Positions 33,161 to 46,252 of a DNA stretch of 64,000 nucleotides are shown piece after piece; the first letter of the stretch is position 1, and every line of letters starts with the position of its first letter. The notes under the pieces were generated by a model, which was not told the origin of the DNA, made no database searches, and saw nothing but the letters and a program-made list of their open reading frames with translations. Origin of the DNA: Vicia villosa (lineage: Eukaryota > Streptophyta > Magnoliopsida > Fabales > Fabaceae); the NCBI RefSeq assembly GCF_029867415.1, contig NW_026705482.1, positions 248,001-312,000 of the forward strand, given 5' to 3'. The position numbers were made by a program, and so were the translations under genes.

Positions 33161-34180
33161 CAAAGGTCTACCAATCCACCTGCAATAGAACTCAATCAAC
33201 AATTATAGAGTACACAAGCATCATACCAAAAGCATCACGTTCTCATGGTTCCGAACGAAAACCAACCCAAGTAATCAAGCAATTTCCCGACTCTCGATTA
33301 AACGATTCTCCTTTTGTTCCCAAAATCTACACTACTAGAAAGTACACGCTTCTAGCTTCCTACCACTTCGAACGGCGATTAAAACAGAGTTACGGTTCAA
33401 AAGTTATGGTCTAAACGGTTTATCTCATTAAGCTAAAGAATTTGGTTAAGAAAGCTTTAGTTCGCGCCGCGCAACAGCTAGGTCGCGCCGCGAACCCTCT
33501 GGCAGAAGCAAACCTCTCCAAAATCTCATGGTGTTCGCGCCGCGAACCCTTGTATGCGCCGCGTACTGATGGCAGAAACAAAACCCCTAAAAACCTGCAT
33601 AGTTCGCGTCGCGCAGCCTCGCTCGCGCCGCGAAGCGCGCGAGAACTGAGCTCTCAGCTCTGCTTCACACACAAAACCCATGGTTCAAAACCATCTAAAA
33701 CCATCCTAACCTGTTCCAGATCATATAAAAGCATAGATACAACCTATAGATGATATATTTATGGATTATAAGCACTTATTCATGAACATTGATGAATTTT
33801 GTTCGAAACCTAGATTTCTCTATGAAATCCCTAATATCCAAACTTATGATTTCTCATCCACAATCAAATCTATAAGTTTCTAACTAGAACCCACCTCGAT
33901 TACGAGTCGCTGATGTCGAAGATGAGTTGAATCGGCGGAGAAATGATGAAGATCCAAGCTTTCCTCTTTCTCTTCTTGCTCCTCCTTCTCTCTACTCCTT
34001 CTCTCTAGAATCTTTGTTTGATGCAAGAATGAGAAGAAAATAGAAGGAAAAGGATATAAGAAATATCTTTAAGTTAACACTACTAACTTAATGTCCAAAA
34101 GTATCTCTAATGTACCAATTGATAAAACCTCAGTGTCAGTTAATAACATTAGAGCATTTAATTTAATACGGGGTATTACA
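32083..34180 (-). repeat. Chromovirus 5' LTR (right copy, 2,098 bp)
   Basis: It begins tgtaacaccc and ends gtattaca, matching 26013-28076 with only scattered substitutions. Its (TA)n tract (33076-33160) is about 36 bp longer. The CpG-rich motif cluster recurs at about 33461-33645. Confidence 0.93.
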
Positions 34181-34735
34181 AATAATCTGAGGCTATCTTC
34201 AAGAAGTTTTGCTTAACATTGATACCAGTAATCCTACTTTTATGAAAGTTTACTGATAGATCATATGAGGTCTAGAAACCACGCAACAAAGCTTTCATTG
34301 TCAAGATAGTCTCCCAAGTAGGTTGGGCAACAATCATTGTATCATCCGCGAACTAGAGTAAGTCAAAACAAAGTTGATGTGTCAAAATAAAAGGTTGGAA
34401 ATAGTTGGTTGAGCATGCATTCTTCATCAAACCAACAATCCTTTCAGCAACCAATATGAAGAGGAAAGGAGATAGATCGTCCCCTTACGAAGCCCATTTA
34501 TTCGATTGAAAGTCGACAGTGGGGCTACCGTTAAATAAAAATAGAGAGCGAACTAGAACAGACATACACCCTAATCCAACTTATCTATTTGTTGCTGAAA
34601 TTCATCTTTTTTAAAACATAGAACAAATACTCTCAAAAAACCGAGTCAAACATTTTTTCGAAATCAACTTTAAAAAGGAATAGGCCTGTTCTTTTTTTGT
34701 TGCAAAATTGACCAACTCATTTAGCACCAAGACAC
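34181..34735 (-). mobile_element. LINE fragment 3 of 3 (reverse transcriptase core, 5' truncated)
   Basis: Translated in shifting minus-strand frames, the stretch gives LSPFLFILVAE, FADDTMIVAQPTWETILTMKALL and NFHKSRITGINVKQNFLKIAS, the catalytic core of a plant LINE RT (FADD box). Stops and frame changes are frequent. This is the upstream-most LINE piece; beyond about 34735 no LINE-like coding is seen, so the element was probably 5' truncated, as is common for LINEs. The right edge is approximate. Confidence 0.82.
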
Positions 34736-34906
34736 CATAAAAAAATAGTAGAATAAGGTGTTGAATAGTTCTTATGTTACTTTTATAAAGTGAAAATTGT
34801 AATGAAAAATAGAAATGAAATAGAGAATAAATGAATTCATCATGTTGTCATTGAACTAAGTAATTAGAATAAAGTATGGTTAATATTTAGCCATTAACCA
34901 TATAAA
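34736..34906. other. AT-rich spacer
   Basis: Nothing recognisable is seen between the LINE and the hAT-like MITE. Confidence 0.4.
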
Positions 34907-35517
34907 TAGGGATGACAATGAATAGAGTTTCAGCAGGGTATTACAATACAGCAGGGTATTACAATACATGTTTCCATATTTGCGGTTTGAAAAAATCTTC
35001 GTACTCGAGTTCATACTCGTGTGAGTACCAATGTTCATACTCGTATTCGTATCCTATAGGTACCTTAATATCTGTACCCATACCAGTTTACATGCGTTTC
35101 TAGTAAAATTAAATCAATTAATTATAAAATATCTTATAAATTTAAGTTTTTTTAACAATATTAAAAAAATTATGGATGTTATTGTTGAGTTAAAAAATAA
35201 ATAAATATTTTTATTAAAATGTGTAATAATTTAAAAGCGATATATGTTTTATAAATTGACAAATATGCATTTTTGTATAATAATATAAATGACATTATAT
35301 AAATATGTAATGCGATATGAGGCGGGGTAAGTAGTAAGATACCCGTGTTCATATTCATACCTGTTTATTTTAATAGATAATTAACTGTACTAATATACGG
35401 GTCATACGGGTCATACGGGTCATAGATAATTAACTGTACTAATATACGGGTCAGATTATTATCCTATCTGTTGTAGGCAATTTTTTTTAATGCTCATACG
35501 GGTCAATTGTCATCCTA
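34907..35517. mobile_element. hAT-like MITE (about 611 bp)
   Basis: It starts tagggatgacaat and ends attgtcatccta, an imperfect terminal inverted repeat of the TAGGGATGRCAA type seen in many plant non-autonomous hAT elements. Inside are the duplicated 'cagcagggtattacaata' (near 34931-34966) and three copies of 'tacgggtca' near 35395-35424, typical of this family. The expected 8-bp target duplication is not clear (catataaa against atatacca), so the exact ends are uncertain. It has no coding capacity. Confidence 0.6.
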
Positions 35518-37862
<2,345 letters not shown>

Positions 37863-39150
37863 AAAATGACATTTTATTGAAGAAGATTTCAACAACCAAG
37901 GAACCAAATTAAGCATAATATGTAATTAAGATGTGAACAAAAAAACAAAAACGTCTCGGCAAATTATTGTATATGTGATCTTTTCCAGTATTGTTATAAA
38001 AGTTAATATTTTTATTTATTAAAAATATTATGTATTTGATCTGTATGTATAAATTAAATATATTAGTTGTTCGATAAATTAAAAAATAATATTTTTATTC
38101 ATAATTTTTAAAAAATTATTAATTTAAAATTATCAATGGTTTATTTATATTAATTTTTAAATATAATAAATATTATCCTTAAAAATTAAACTTTAAATTA
38201 AATCTTATATTTATTTAATTCAACTAATATATATCAGTTTAATTATTTTATTCCTCTAATTTTATTTATAATAATAACAAAATAGAATAATATTCATGTT
38301 TAATATATAATTTAAGAAATAGGTCATCATGTAATAAATATTGGATGCACATCCTTTTCTTTTCAGCACAGTAACGGCCGGCAGAATCAATATCAAATCT
38401 TTTTTAAGTGTTGTTAATTAATATGTTATTCACTTAAAACATTCATAGTAATCAATGATTAAGTCAAATCTATAACCTTTTCAAAGTTTTATTATTTAAA
38501 AAGGTACACCTAAGTTTTGCCTAAAATAAATATCCTCAAAAGACTAAGACCTTAGTATTAATGGCAACATAAAGAAGAGGTGTTCTTCACCGGACAATAC
38601 AATAAAAAATATGATAACATTTATGCTTTTACGACCAATTCTGAGGTATAAGCATGCAACTATATAAAGAAGGACCTTAATATCAATTTTTAAGAAGTTA
38701 CTTTAAAGAATTTTGAATAATTAATTTAACAATTAATAAAAATTGATTATTTAAAAAATTTACAATTGTAAGATACTTTAAAGAATTTTGAATAATTAAT
38801 TTAACAATTAATAAAAATTGATTATTTAAAAATTTTGCAATTAGAATTTTTTGGATAAAAAAGAAAAAAAATGCTTATTTATATTGATCACAGAAAACAA
38901 GGATAATGTTCTCACAGAAAAAGTATTATAAATAAAAATCTTTAGGTGGCCCTGAAAATAACACCAACAAAATAACATACAAAATAGCAAATAATAAAAC
39001 CAACTGCAACAACAAAACACTAATTTTAAATCACTACTAACTAGTGCGACAAACTATGAAGAAACCTTGAAAAAATCAAGTTGAAGAAAATCGACGAAAG
39101 AACAAGATCAAACATAGGGTAGGACAAAATAGTCAATCAAGCACGCCACT
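37863..39150. other. AT-rich spacer with one tandem duplication
   Basis: No gene is seen. At 38701-38845 a segment of about 75 bp (beginning ctttaaagaattttgaataa) occurs twice in tandem with small differences. The rest is AT-rich and unclassified. Confidence 0.5.
38701..38845. repeat. 75-bp tandem duplication
   Basis: The two copies start at 38701 and 38776 and are nearly identical, differing in the last 15 or so bases. Confidence 0.85.
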
Positions 39151-39786
39151 TGTAAAGTCCAGACCCTTCATTCAATGTGTTTTAATGAAGACAATGTACA
39201 AATTAAATGATCATGTCTAAAAGTATGGAAATATCTTCAAATGCATTTTATCAATTCAAGTGTTCAAGACTCATCATGTGTGAAAGCTAGTATCAAATAA
39301 CTCAAGACTTTTTATGTGAAGACTAGCATGGATCTTGATTAATAGAGGTATAAGCATGCAATTATACTGATAACTTAGTGCTCAAAATATTTTATACATT
39401 TTCATCTCTAAAATTCTCATATTATCATACATGAAAATCTTTGATTCAAATGCAGAAAGAGGATTGTTCTCATTTTCAACTTGGGTAATCACAAGAGGAT
39501 TGTTCTTGGCGATTGTGTTGGTCTTGTATAAGTCCTAACAATAGTAAAATCTCTTTCGTATTGAAAGGGGGCTGAAGTAGTCTCTAATTGTGAGGAGAAT
39601 CAGGATACATCATTGTGTTCTTTACTTTTTCGCATTTACCGCTTTCACAAATCATAGCTAGAAAAGAAAGTAACACATTCCAAAACTCTTGCACCAAACC
39701 AAAAAAATAAGAACAACTTGTTTCTAAAACCAGATAATTTTTAAAGTACCTAATTCACCCCCCTTAGGCGCACTTTTGAACTTACA
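39151..39786 (+). repeat. 5' LTR of degenerate copia element
   Basis: It begins tgtaaagtcc and ends cttaca. Bases up to about 39451 match 52047-52345. The end part (about 39455-39660: 'gattgttctc', 'attgtgttctttactttttcgcatttaccgc') is typical SIRE U5. It is only 636 bp, so an internal piece containing the promoter may be lost. Confidence 0.8.
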
Positions 39787-39787
39787 A

Positions 39788-39804
39788 TTAGCATCAGAGC
39801 AGGT
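39788..39804 (+). other. Primer-binding site of degenerate copia element
   Basis: ttagcatcagagcaggt follows the LTR end and is close to the iMet complement ttggtatcagagcaggt, with two changes. Confidence 0.7.
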
Positions 39805-39833
39805 TATAAGTAACTTGTTCCTAAAGATCCAGA

Positions 39834-40925
39834 ATGCCTTCCACAAATGCAAATCCATTGTTTTGTGGTGAATACTTTGAATTTTGGAAAATTTGCATGA
39901 AGGCTCACTTAGAAGCACAAGGAGAAGAAATATGGGATGATGTACAAAATGGCCCCTTTGTTCCTACAACTGTTGTCAATAGTGTTGGAACGACAAAGCC
40001 TAAAGGTTCATGGGATGACGACGATAAGAAAAAAGTCCTATATGACAAAAAGGCTATAAATCTCCTTCAAGGTAGACTTAGTATGGATGAATTCTTTCGC
40101 ATTTCGGCATGCACAATGGCAAAGGAAATATGGGATACATTAGTAAAAACTCATGAAGGAACCATTGAAGTTAAGAGATCTCGATTAAAAACGTTGAGTC
40201 AAGAATACAAGTTATTCAAAATGCATCCCATAGAATCCAGCATCAACTTGCAAAAAAGATTCGTGCACTTAGTAAATCACTTGAATGCACTTGGTAAGAC
40301 TCTTACTACCGAGGAACTCAATCTTAAAGTGCTTATATCCTTAACCAGGGAATGACAACCAAAAGTGACAGAAATATCCGAGAAGAAAAATTGATCTAAA
40401 ATGACTTCCGCAACATTGTTCGGAAAACTTTAAGAATATGAATCGAAACTCGGAAGAATTGAAAAACATGAAACTCAAGTAAAAGAGTCAAAAGATATTA
40501 CCTCAAAGACGTGATTCAAACATCATGATAGCAATAAAGAGGATGAGTCCACTAGTGAAGAAGATGATGATCTTATCAAGAAGTTTGAAAAACTTCTAAG
40601 AAAAGAAAGAAAAAAGGAGATCATTAAAAGGGAAGCACCAACAATGAAGGTTACATGTTTTGAATGTGGAGAAAAAGGACATGTTAAAAGTGAATGCCCT
40701 ACAATTGAATAGGAGAATAAATACTTCAAGAGAAAGAAGGATAAAAAGTCAAAGAAAGCATATGTAGCATGGGAAGATAATGAAGTAAGTTCATCTTTCG
40801 ATTCCAAAAGTAAAGAATATGAAAATCTAGCATTGATGGCTTCACACCATTATGATGATGAAGACGATGATGTTAGTAATGAATTTTCCCTTTATAATGA
40901 TGATGCACAAGGTGCTATATATGAT
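39834..40925 (+). pseudogene. gag: Copia Gag pseudogene, first part
   Basis: The open part (to 40355) reads a copia Gag domain: PLFCGEYFEFWKICMKAHLEAQG, KEIWDTLVKTHEGTIEVKRSRL and LQKRFVHLVNHLNALGK. A TGA at 40353-40355 stands where relatives have Trp. Further stops follow, but homology continues through a zinc knuckle CFECGEKGHVKSEC (about 40657-40698) and an acidic stretch. At 40925 it is cut by element A. The continuation is at 50814, in frame when one copy of the 5-bp duplication is counted. Confidence 0.83.
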
Positions 40926-41995
40926 TGAAGGATAGAAAAACACTTAGAAAGGGGGGGGGTTGAATAAGTGTGACTTTAAAAACTCTTAAGATAAAAACAA
41001 TTGCACAATGATTTTTATCCTGGTTCGTTGTTAACGAAACTACTCCAGTCCACCCCCTTAGAGTGATTTACCTCACCTGAGGATTTAATCCACTAATCAA
41101 CCTTGATTACAATGGTTTTCCACTTAGATACCTTCTAAGTCTTCTAGAGTATTCTGATCACACCTTGATCACTCTAGGAACCTTTTACAAATAAATGTAA
41201 AACAAATTCTTACAAGAGTATTACAATGCTTCTTAATAAGCTATAATCACAACTGTGATATTTCTCTTAAGTTCTAAGCTTAAATCTCACTAAGATATTA
41301 CAAGCGTAGTGAGGTTGAAGATGAAGTTTGATTTAACAGCGTTTCAGCAAGTTTTCAAGAGTTGTTCGTAAATTGGTAACATTGATTCTGATCAGAACTT
41401 CACTATTTATAGGCGTTTTGAGAAGATGACCGTTGGGAGCATTTAATGCGTTGCGTGATCCGTACAGCATTGCATTTAATGTTTCACTCTTTTGTCAACT
41501 ACCTAGAGCCTTGCTTTTCCTACTTTAACTGACTTTGCCTTTAATAGCTTCTAACGTTCCTTTTGTCAGTCAGTGTAGCCTGCCATCTTGTACTTGCTTC
41601 TGATCTGATCTTTGTAGATACAACGTTTGAATTAATCAGAGCCAAACAGCTTGGTGCAGAGCATCTTCTTGTCTTCTGACTTTGAAGTGCTTCTAGCGTG
41701 ATACCATAAGAACTTCAGTGCTTCTGCTTCTGAACTCAAGTTCTTCTGAAGCTTCAATAGACCATGTTCTGATTCTGCTTCACCATCTTCTAATGTCTTG
41801 CGAGAGCATGTTCTGATGTTGCATACTTGAACCTTCTGAGTCAGTGCTTCTTACGCTGAATCGTGCATACTCTTTATATATTTCCTGAAATGGAAAATGC
41901 ATAGGATTAGAGTACCACATTGTCTTATACAAAATTCATATACATTGTTATCATCAAAACTAAGAATATTAATCAGAATAATTCTTGTTCTAGCA
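40926..41995 (-). repeat. Element A 3' LTR (1,070 bp)
   Basis: On the plus strand it starts tgaaggatag and ends ttctagca (the sister copy ends ttctaaca). A TATA box (minus-strand ctataaata) lies at about 41404-41412. It matches 49739-50813 with scattered differences, implying an older insertion than element B. The G-run near 40951 is its C-rich end. Confidence 0.9.
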
Positions 41996-42977
41996 ATCTC
42001 CCCCTTTTTGGTGATGACAAAAAAATATATAATTGATATGAATTTGCAATCAAAATATCAGATGACCAAAGACAATTACACAGTTATAGCATAAGCATAT
42101 AAACATAGTGTGTGAATATGTCTCCCCCTGAGATTAACAATCTCCCCATGAAATAAATACTGGAAGAATTTATAAATAAAAGACTTCCCTGAGTATTTTC
42201 ATTTCAGTCGAGACGTTCACATTTGCCTAGAACTTCAGAACATTCAGAGCTTGTGCTTCTTGCTTCTATAGGACAGCTTCAGAGCTTTGAATTTCTTCTT
42301 GAATCATAGCATGCTTGATTGTATCAGAACATTCTTGAATGTATTAGAGCATTATCAGAGCAGCTTTACATCCTGAAATGTTTCAGAACAAACTAGACGA
42401 CAAAAGTCAGAGCATGAATGAATCAGAACATTCTTTCAAGAAAGAACATGTATCAGAGCAATGCTAAACAATATCAGAGCAAACTTTGATAAGTTCTTAA
42501 AAGAAATATGTATCAGAACATATGAGGAATAAGAATGTGTTAGAGCATATTCTGCCACAAGATTATCAAAACATTCTTTCTTCTTTCTTCTGATCTTGAA
42601 GCTTCACAGCACTAAGCTTGCTTCAATTCAAAGAACATGCTTCTTTATAGAATTGCTTTTCCCCATGTATTTGCTTCTCATGTTGAGATTTTTCAGAATA
42701 TCTTCAATCCTGCAAAAAAATCTCAAAAACATAGAACTTGCAAATAATGTTAGGAATGTTGAGACTTAATCCCAGCAACTGATATAGTAAACCAAATCAA
42801 TTATCATGTTTCTCCCTCTTTTTGTCATAACTTCAAAAAGCATTTAAAAGATTCAGATGAAAAACAATATGAGCGAAGAAGATAATATTTCATTGATTCA
42901 ATAAAATATCAGAAGATACAAAAAAGATAGAAGCAGATGCAAGAAACAAGAAAAAAACTAAGACCAAAGGACTACGA
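41996..42977 (-). other. Element A non-coding tail and polypurine tract
   Basis: The polypurine tract is plus-strand atctccccctttttg (41996-42010), next to the LTR. The tail has many 'tcagagc' and 'cagaac' phrases and secondary ctcccc tracts near 42000, 42120 and 42810. It matches the tail of element B in character. No coding is seen. Confidence 0.7.
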
Positions 42978-45919
42978 CTAGCCTAGCTTAGAAACTATTT
43001 TGGTCAGAAGGTTTTGAAGCTTAGAATTGCTTTGTGTCTGCGTCTTCATTAAGGAGCGAAACTCATTGTGAGTATCTTCATGCTTATCCAAACGAGAAAC
43101 TAGATCAGCTTGATTCTTTTGAAGAGCCTTCATGGCATTCACCAGAACAGAAGGTTCATCAGAAGAAGCTTCACAGCTATCGTTCAAGGGAGTAGCATGC
43201 TCAACAGCAGCATCAATCATGAGAACATCATCTTGATTTTCCTGAACAGGAAGTTTTTCAGCAGGATGATTCTCAGCACTTTGCTTCTCAGCATCAACTT
43301 CTGACATAGAAGCATCTTCAGCATATTCTGGAACAGGGATATCAGAATCTTCATTCTCCAGAGCCTGAAGAATCTCAGCAAGATTCCTTGGAGGTGTAGG
43401 AGCAACAACTTCTGAAGGATATTCAACAGCTGGATATACCATATCTGGTGCTTTCTTTGAGGGATTCTCCCTTAGCCAGTTGAATAATGACTGAAAGTCT
43501 CCAGTCAGAACAATAAATTGAGGCTTCTACACAACCATAGCAAGTGAGTGCACTTGTTTAGGCACATCTTCTGCAAGCTCATCAACGAATTCTTTTTCTT
43601 CAAAATAATATCTGCCCCTGAGATGACTGACCCAGAGTTCTTCATAGGGCCTGAGAAATCCAAGATGACCTGGAGCTTCTACTTCACATGCTTTCTGAAG
43701 CTTCAGAAACTCATAGTTCATCTTTCTTCTGAAGATCCTCCTGAGATTTCTCAAAGCAACATCATCCATCCGGGCATGATGTGCTGCCTTTAATGTCTCT
43801 AAACCTGTCTGCATCTTAAGTTTTAACAATTCAAAACGTACACCAACAGAAAATTCCCAGCGGGATTTGAGTCTGGTGATAGCAGAATATGGGTTCAGAA
43901 AGAAGTAGGGTTGAGGTTCTCTATCAAGAGAGAGAGGTGATTCTACTTCTTCTAACTCAGCGTCTAGCACTACAAGCTCAAGTTCAGGACGGGGTTTAGG
44001 AGTGAAGTTGCAGTCACGAAACAATTGTGCTAAAGAACCAGTACTTTTAGATTCTGATTCAGGTGAATTGTTGGTAACTAGGTTAGCAATGGGGGAATAG
44101 TTTTTATGAGGAGGAGGTTGATAAAAGGAAATATTTGTTTGAGGGGGAAAGAGAGTTTGAAGGGGTTGAATATCGAGAACAAGTGTATCAATGGGTTGGT
44201 CAGAAACAACATTGGTTATGGGTGAAGAAGGAGGGGTGAGAATTTGGTGTTTGGAGGAGAAATGGCAGGGGCTGTTTGTGGTTGATTTTCTGGTTAAGGG
44301 GTAGCAGGAACTTCTGTTGGTACATATTTTGAACTTAAAACTGAAACAGATTTAGGTTTAGAAACATGAATCCCTGAAGTGCTCTTCTTCTGAGGCCTCT
44401 CAGAATCATCTTCCATAGCCTTTCGCTTCTTCTTCTCATAAACAGTCTTCACCTTTGCTAGAGAAATTTCTCTCTTTTTGACAGCTTCCTTCTTTTCTTC
44501 TTCCTTATTCACTTCTTCTTGATTCACTTCTTCTTCTGATCTCTTTTCAACTTCAACAACTTTCTTTTTCTTCTTCTTATTCTTCTCTACGTCCTTCTCA
44601 TCATTTTTCTCATCATCTTCTTTCTTTTCTTTCTTGGACTTCTTCTTTTTCTTCTTTTTCTCAGCTACTTCTTGTTCTATATTCTCATTTTCAACAACAA
44701 CATTTTCATCAACTTCTGCAGCAGCTTCTTCTTGATTATTCTTCTCCTCATTGACAGAAGGAAGATCATACTTACGCTTTGTCCTTCTTTCTTTGATGGC
44801 GACGACTTCTGATACTTCAGTCTTAGAAGTAGAGAGTCTCTGACGACTTACTCCAGTAGGAGCATCAATAGCACCACCTTCCTTGAGAACGTTCAGATAA
44901 TGAACCTTAATATCAGGTTGTTCATTTCTGAAGAACATTTCAAACTCAGCTATCACAGAGCCTCTTCTGTTTCTAACTCCTGGAATAGGTTGAGGAGCAT
45001 TTCCAATAACTTTAATAAGATTCATCTTCCTCAAGGTATTGGCATTCAAGATACTTCTAGTGATAGTAACAGGATGCTTAATAACTCCAGCTGATTCCAG
45101 TTTTTCAACCATCTTGGTTTGAACCAGAAGATTGGTAATGATTCTTCCAAAAGGAATAACATTTCCTTTCTTGGTTCTGTTCTTATCTCTAGTATCTCTT
45201 ACAGCAGTCCACATATGATTGAAAATGATGTAATTCACATCAACCTTCTTCTGAGTACCAATACAATACATGATGTATTATTGGTCTTTGTTGACGAAGT
45301 TGGGTGAACATGTTGCTTTCCTGTGATAGAAACATCCTAGAAGAATCTTTGTCCAGACTTTGTAGATGTCCTTCAAATCCTTGACATTTTTGGTTTTCGT
45401 CACATCTGGGTATAGTTCAGCAAGAACATGATCCCAGTTTTCTCTTTGAGATAGTTCAAAAGCACCAACAGGATCTCTCAAATCAAACAGCATTCTCAAT
45501 AGGTCTTCAGTGATTGAGAAGAATCTTCCATGAACAAAAGAAACTATTGCTTTAGGAATGACGAAAGCATTAACCCAAAACTCTTTTACCAAGTCAAGAT
45601 AGACTGGTCCACAGAACTCAAGAAACAACGATGACCATCCTTGAAAGACCATATTATCTCTGAGACGAAACCCATGTTCTTCAAGATTATCAACGTCAAC
45701 CATCAACTCACAAATTACTTCTAAATCTTCCCGAGGAATCGAGCAAGTGACTGGTGGAAAGAATAGTTGTTCTTCTTCTTCTTCTTCTTGATGTTGTTGA
45801 GGAGGAGATGAAGAATCAGCAATATGTGATGAAGAAGCAGCCATTTTCACACAACTGAGATTTCTAGGTTTCTTTCTTTTAGGGTAGGAAAATAGGGCAA
45901 AAAGGTTGCAGAAGTGCAT
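42978..45919 (-). pseudogene. Extra 3' ORF of element A (about 980 codons, degraded)
   Basis: Four open pieces (45919-45278, 45271-44294, 44024-43527, 43442-42978) read as one sense-strand protein broken by stops at 45278, 44294 and 43527 and by one frame change near 44240. The likely start is MAASSSH (45844) or the upstream ATG at 45919. The first 350 or so residues look like a putative plant transposon / plant-mobile-like domain (MVFQGWSSLFLEFCGPVYLDLVKEFW, FGRIITNLLVQTKMVEKL). A long Lys/Glu-rich probable coiled coil follows (44460-44740), then a Pro-rich linker and a charged helical end. It sits where SIRE elements carry an 'env-like' ORF, but I see no signal peptide or membrane segment. 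Function unknown. Confidence 0.72.
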
Positions 45920-45971
45920 AAACAGGAGAGAGAAAGAATGCGTAAAAGAGAAAATGATATGATGAGGGGAG

Positions 45972-45979
45972 TTTATATA
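45972..45979 (-). promoter_or_regulatory. TATA-like box upstream of the extra ORF
   Basis: The minus strand reads ctatataaactcccc about 55 bp before the first ATG (45919) and 130 bp before MAASSS. The context resembles a plant core promoter and could drive a separate transcript. Confidence 0.45.
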
Positions 45980-46252
45980 GAAACGGATTTGAAAAAGAAT
46001 GCAATGAAATTATGAGAATGAACAGTTACAGAATCAAGAAAATCAAATGCATTTAATGATGAATGACATTAGGTGGGATAACGTGCAATTTGAAATGATT
46101 TGCACAGTTACCTAGGGCGGCGTCTCAACAGTTGCACGCATGCTTGTCCAAATAGAGTGAACACGTGTTCAACTTCTGGAAAAGTTGGTGACAGTTGTTT
46201 TGCTTTAACTTTGATTCTAAAAGAGTTAGAACTTCTCATCTTCTCATTCTGA

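Larger units (their letters stand above)
26013..34180 (-). mobile_element. Chromovirus (Tekay-like Ty3/gypsy) LTR retrotransposon
   Basis: The element is 8,168 bp, flanked by the 5-bp duplication AATAA (26008-26012, 34181-34185). LTRs at 26013-28076 and 32083-34180 begin tgtaacaccc and end gtattaca. On the minus strand it reads 5' LTR (right), iMet primer site, one gag-pol frame with a C-terminal chromodomain-like end, polypurine tract and 3' LTR (left). The single long frame and C-terminal '[13 protein letters not shown]' are characteristic of the Tekay clade. A large in-frame loss in integrase makes it non-autonomous. It is inserted in the same LINE as the Ogre. Confidence 0.92.

Noticed and set aside
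33055..33414. 119-codon frame across the chromovirus LTR
   Set aside because: It is driven by the (TA)n tract and lies within an LTR.
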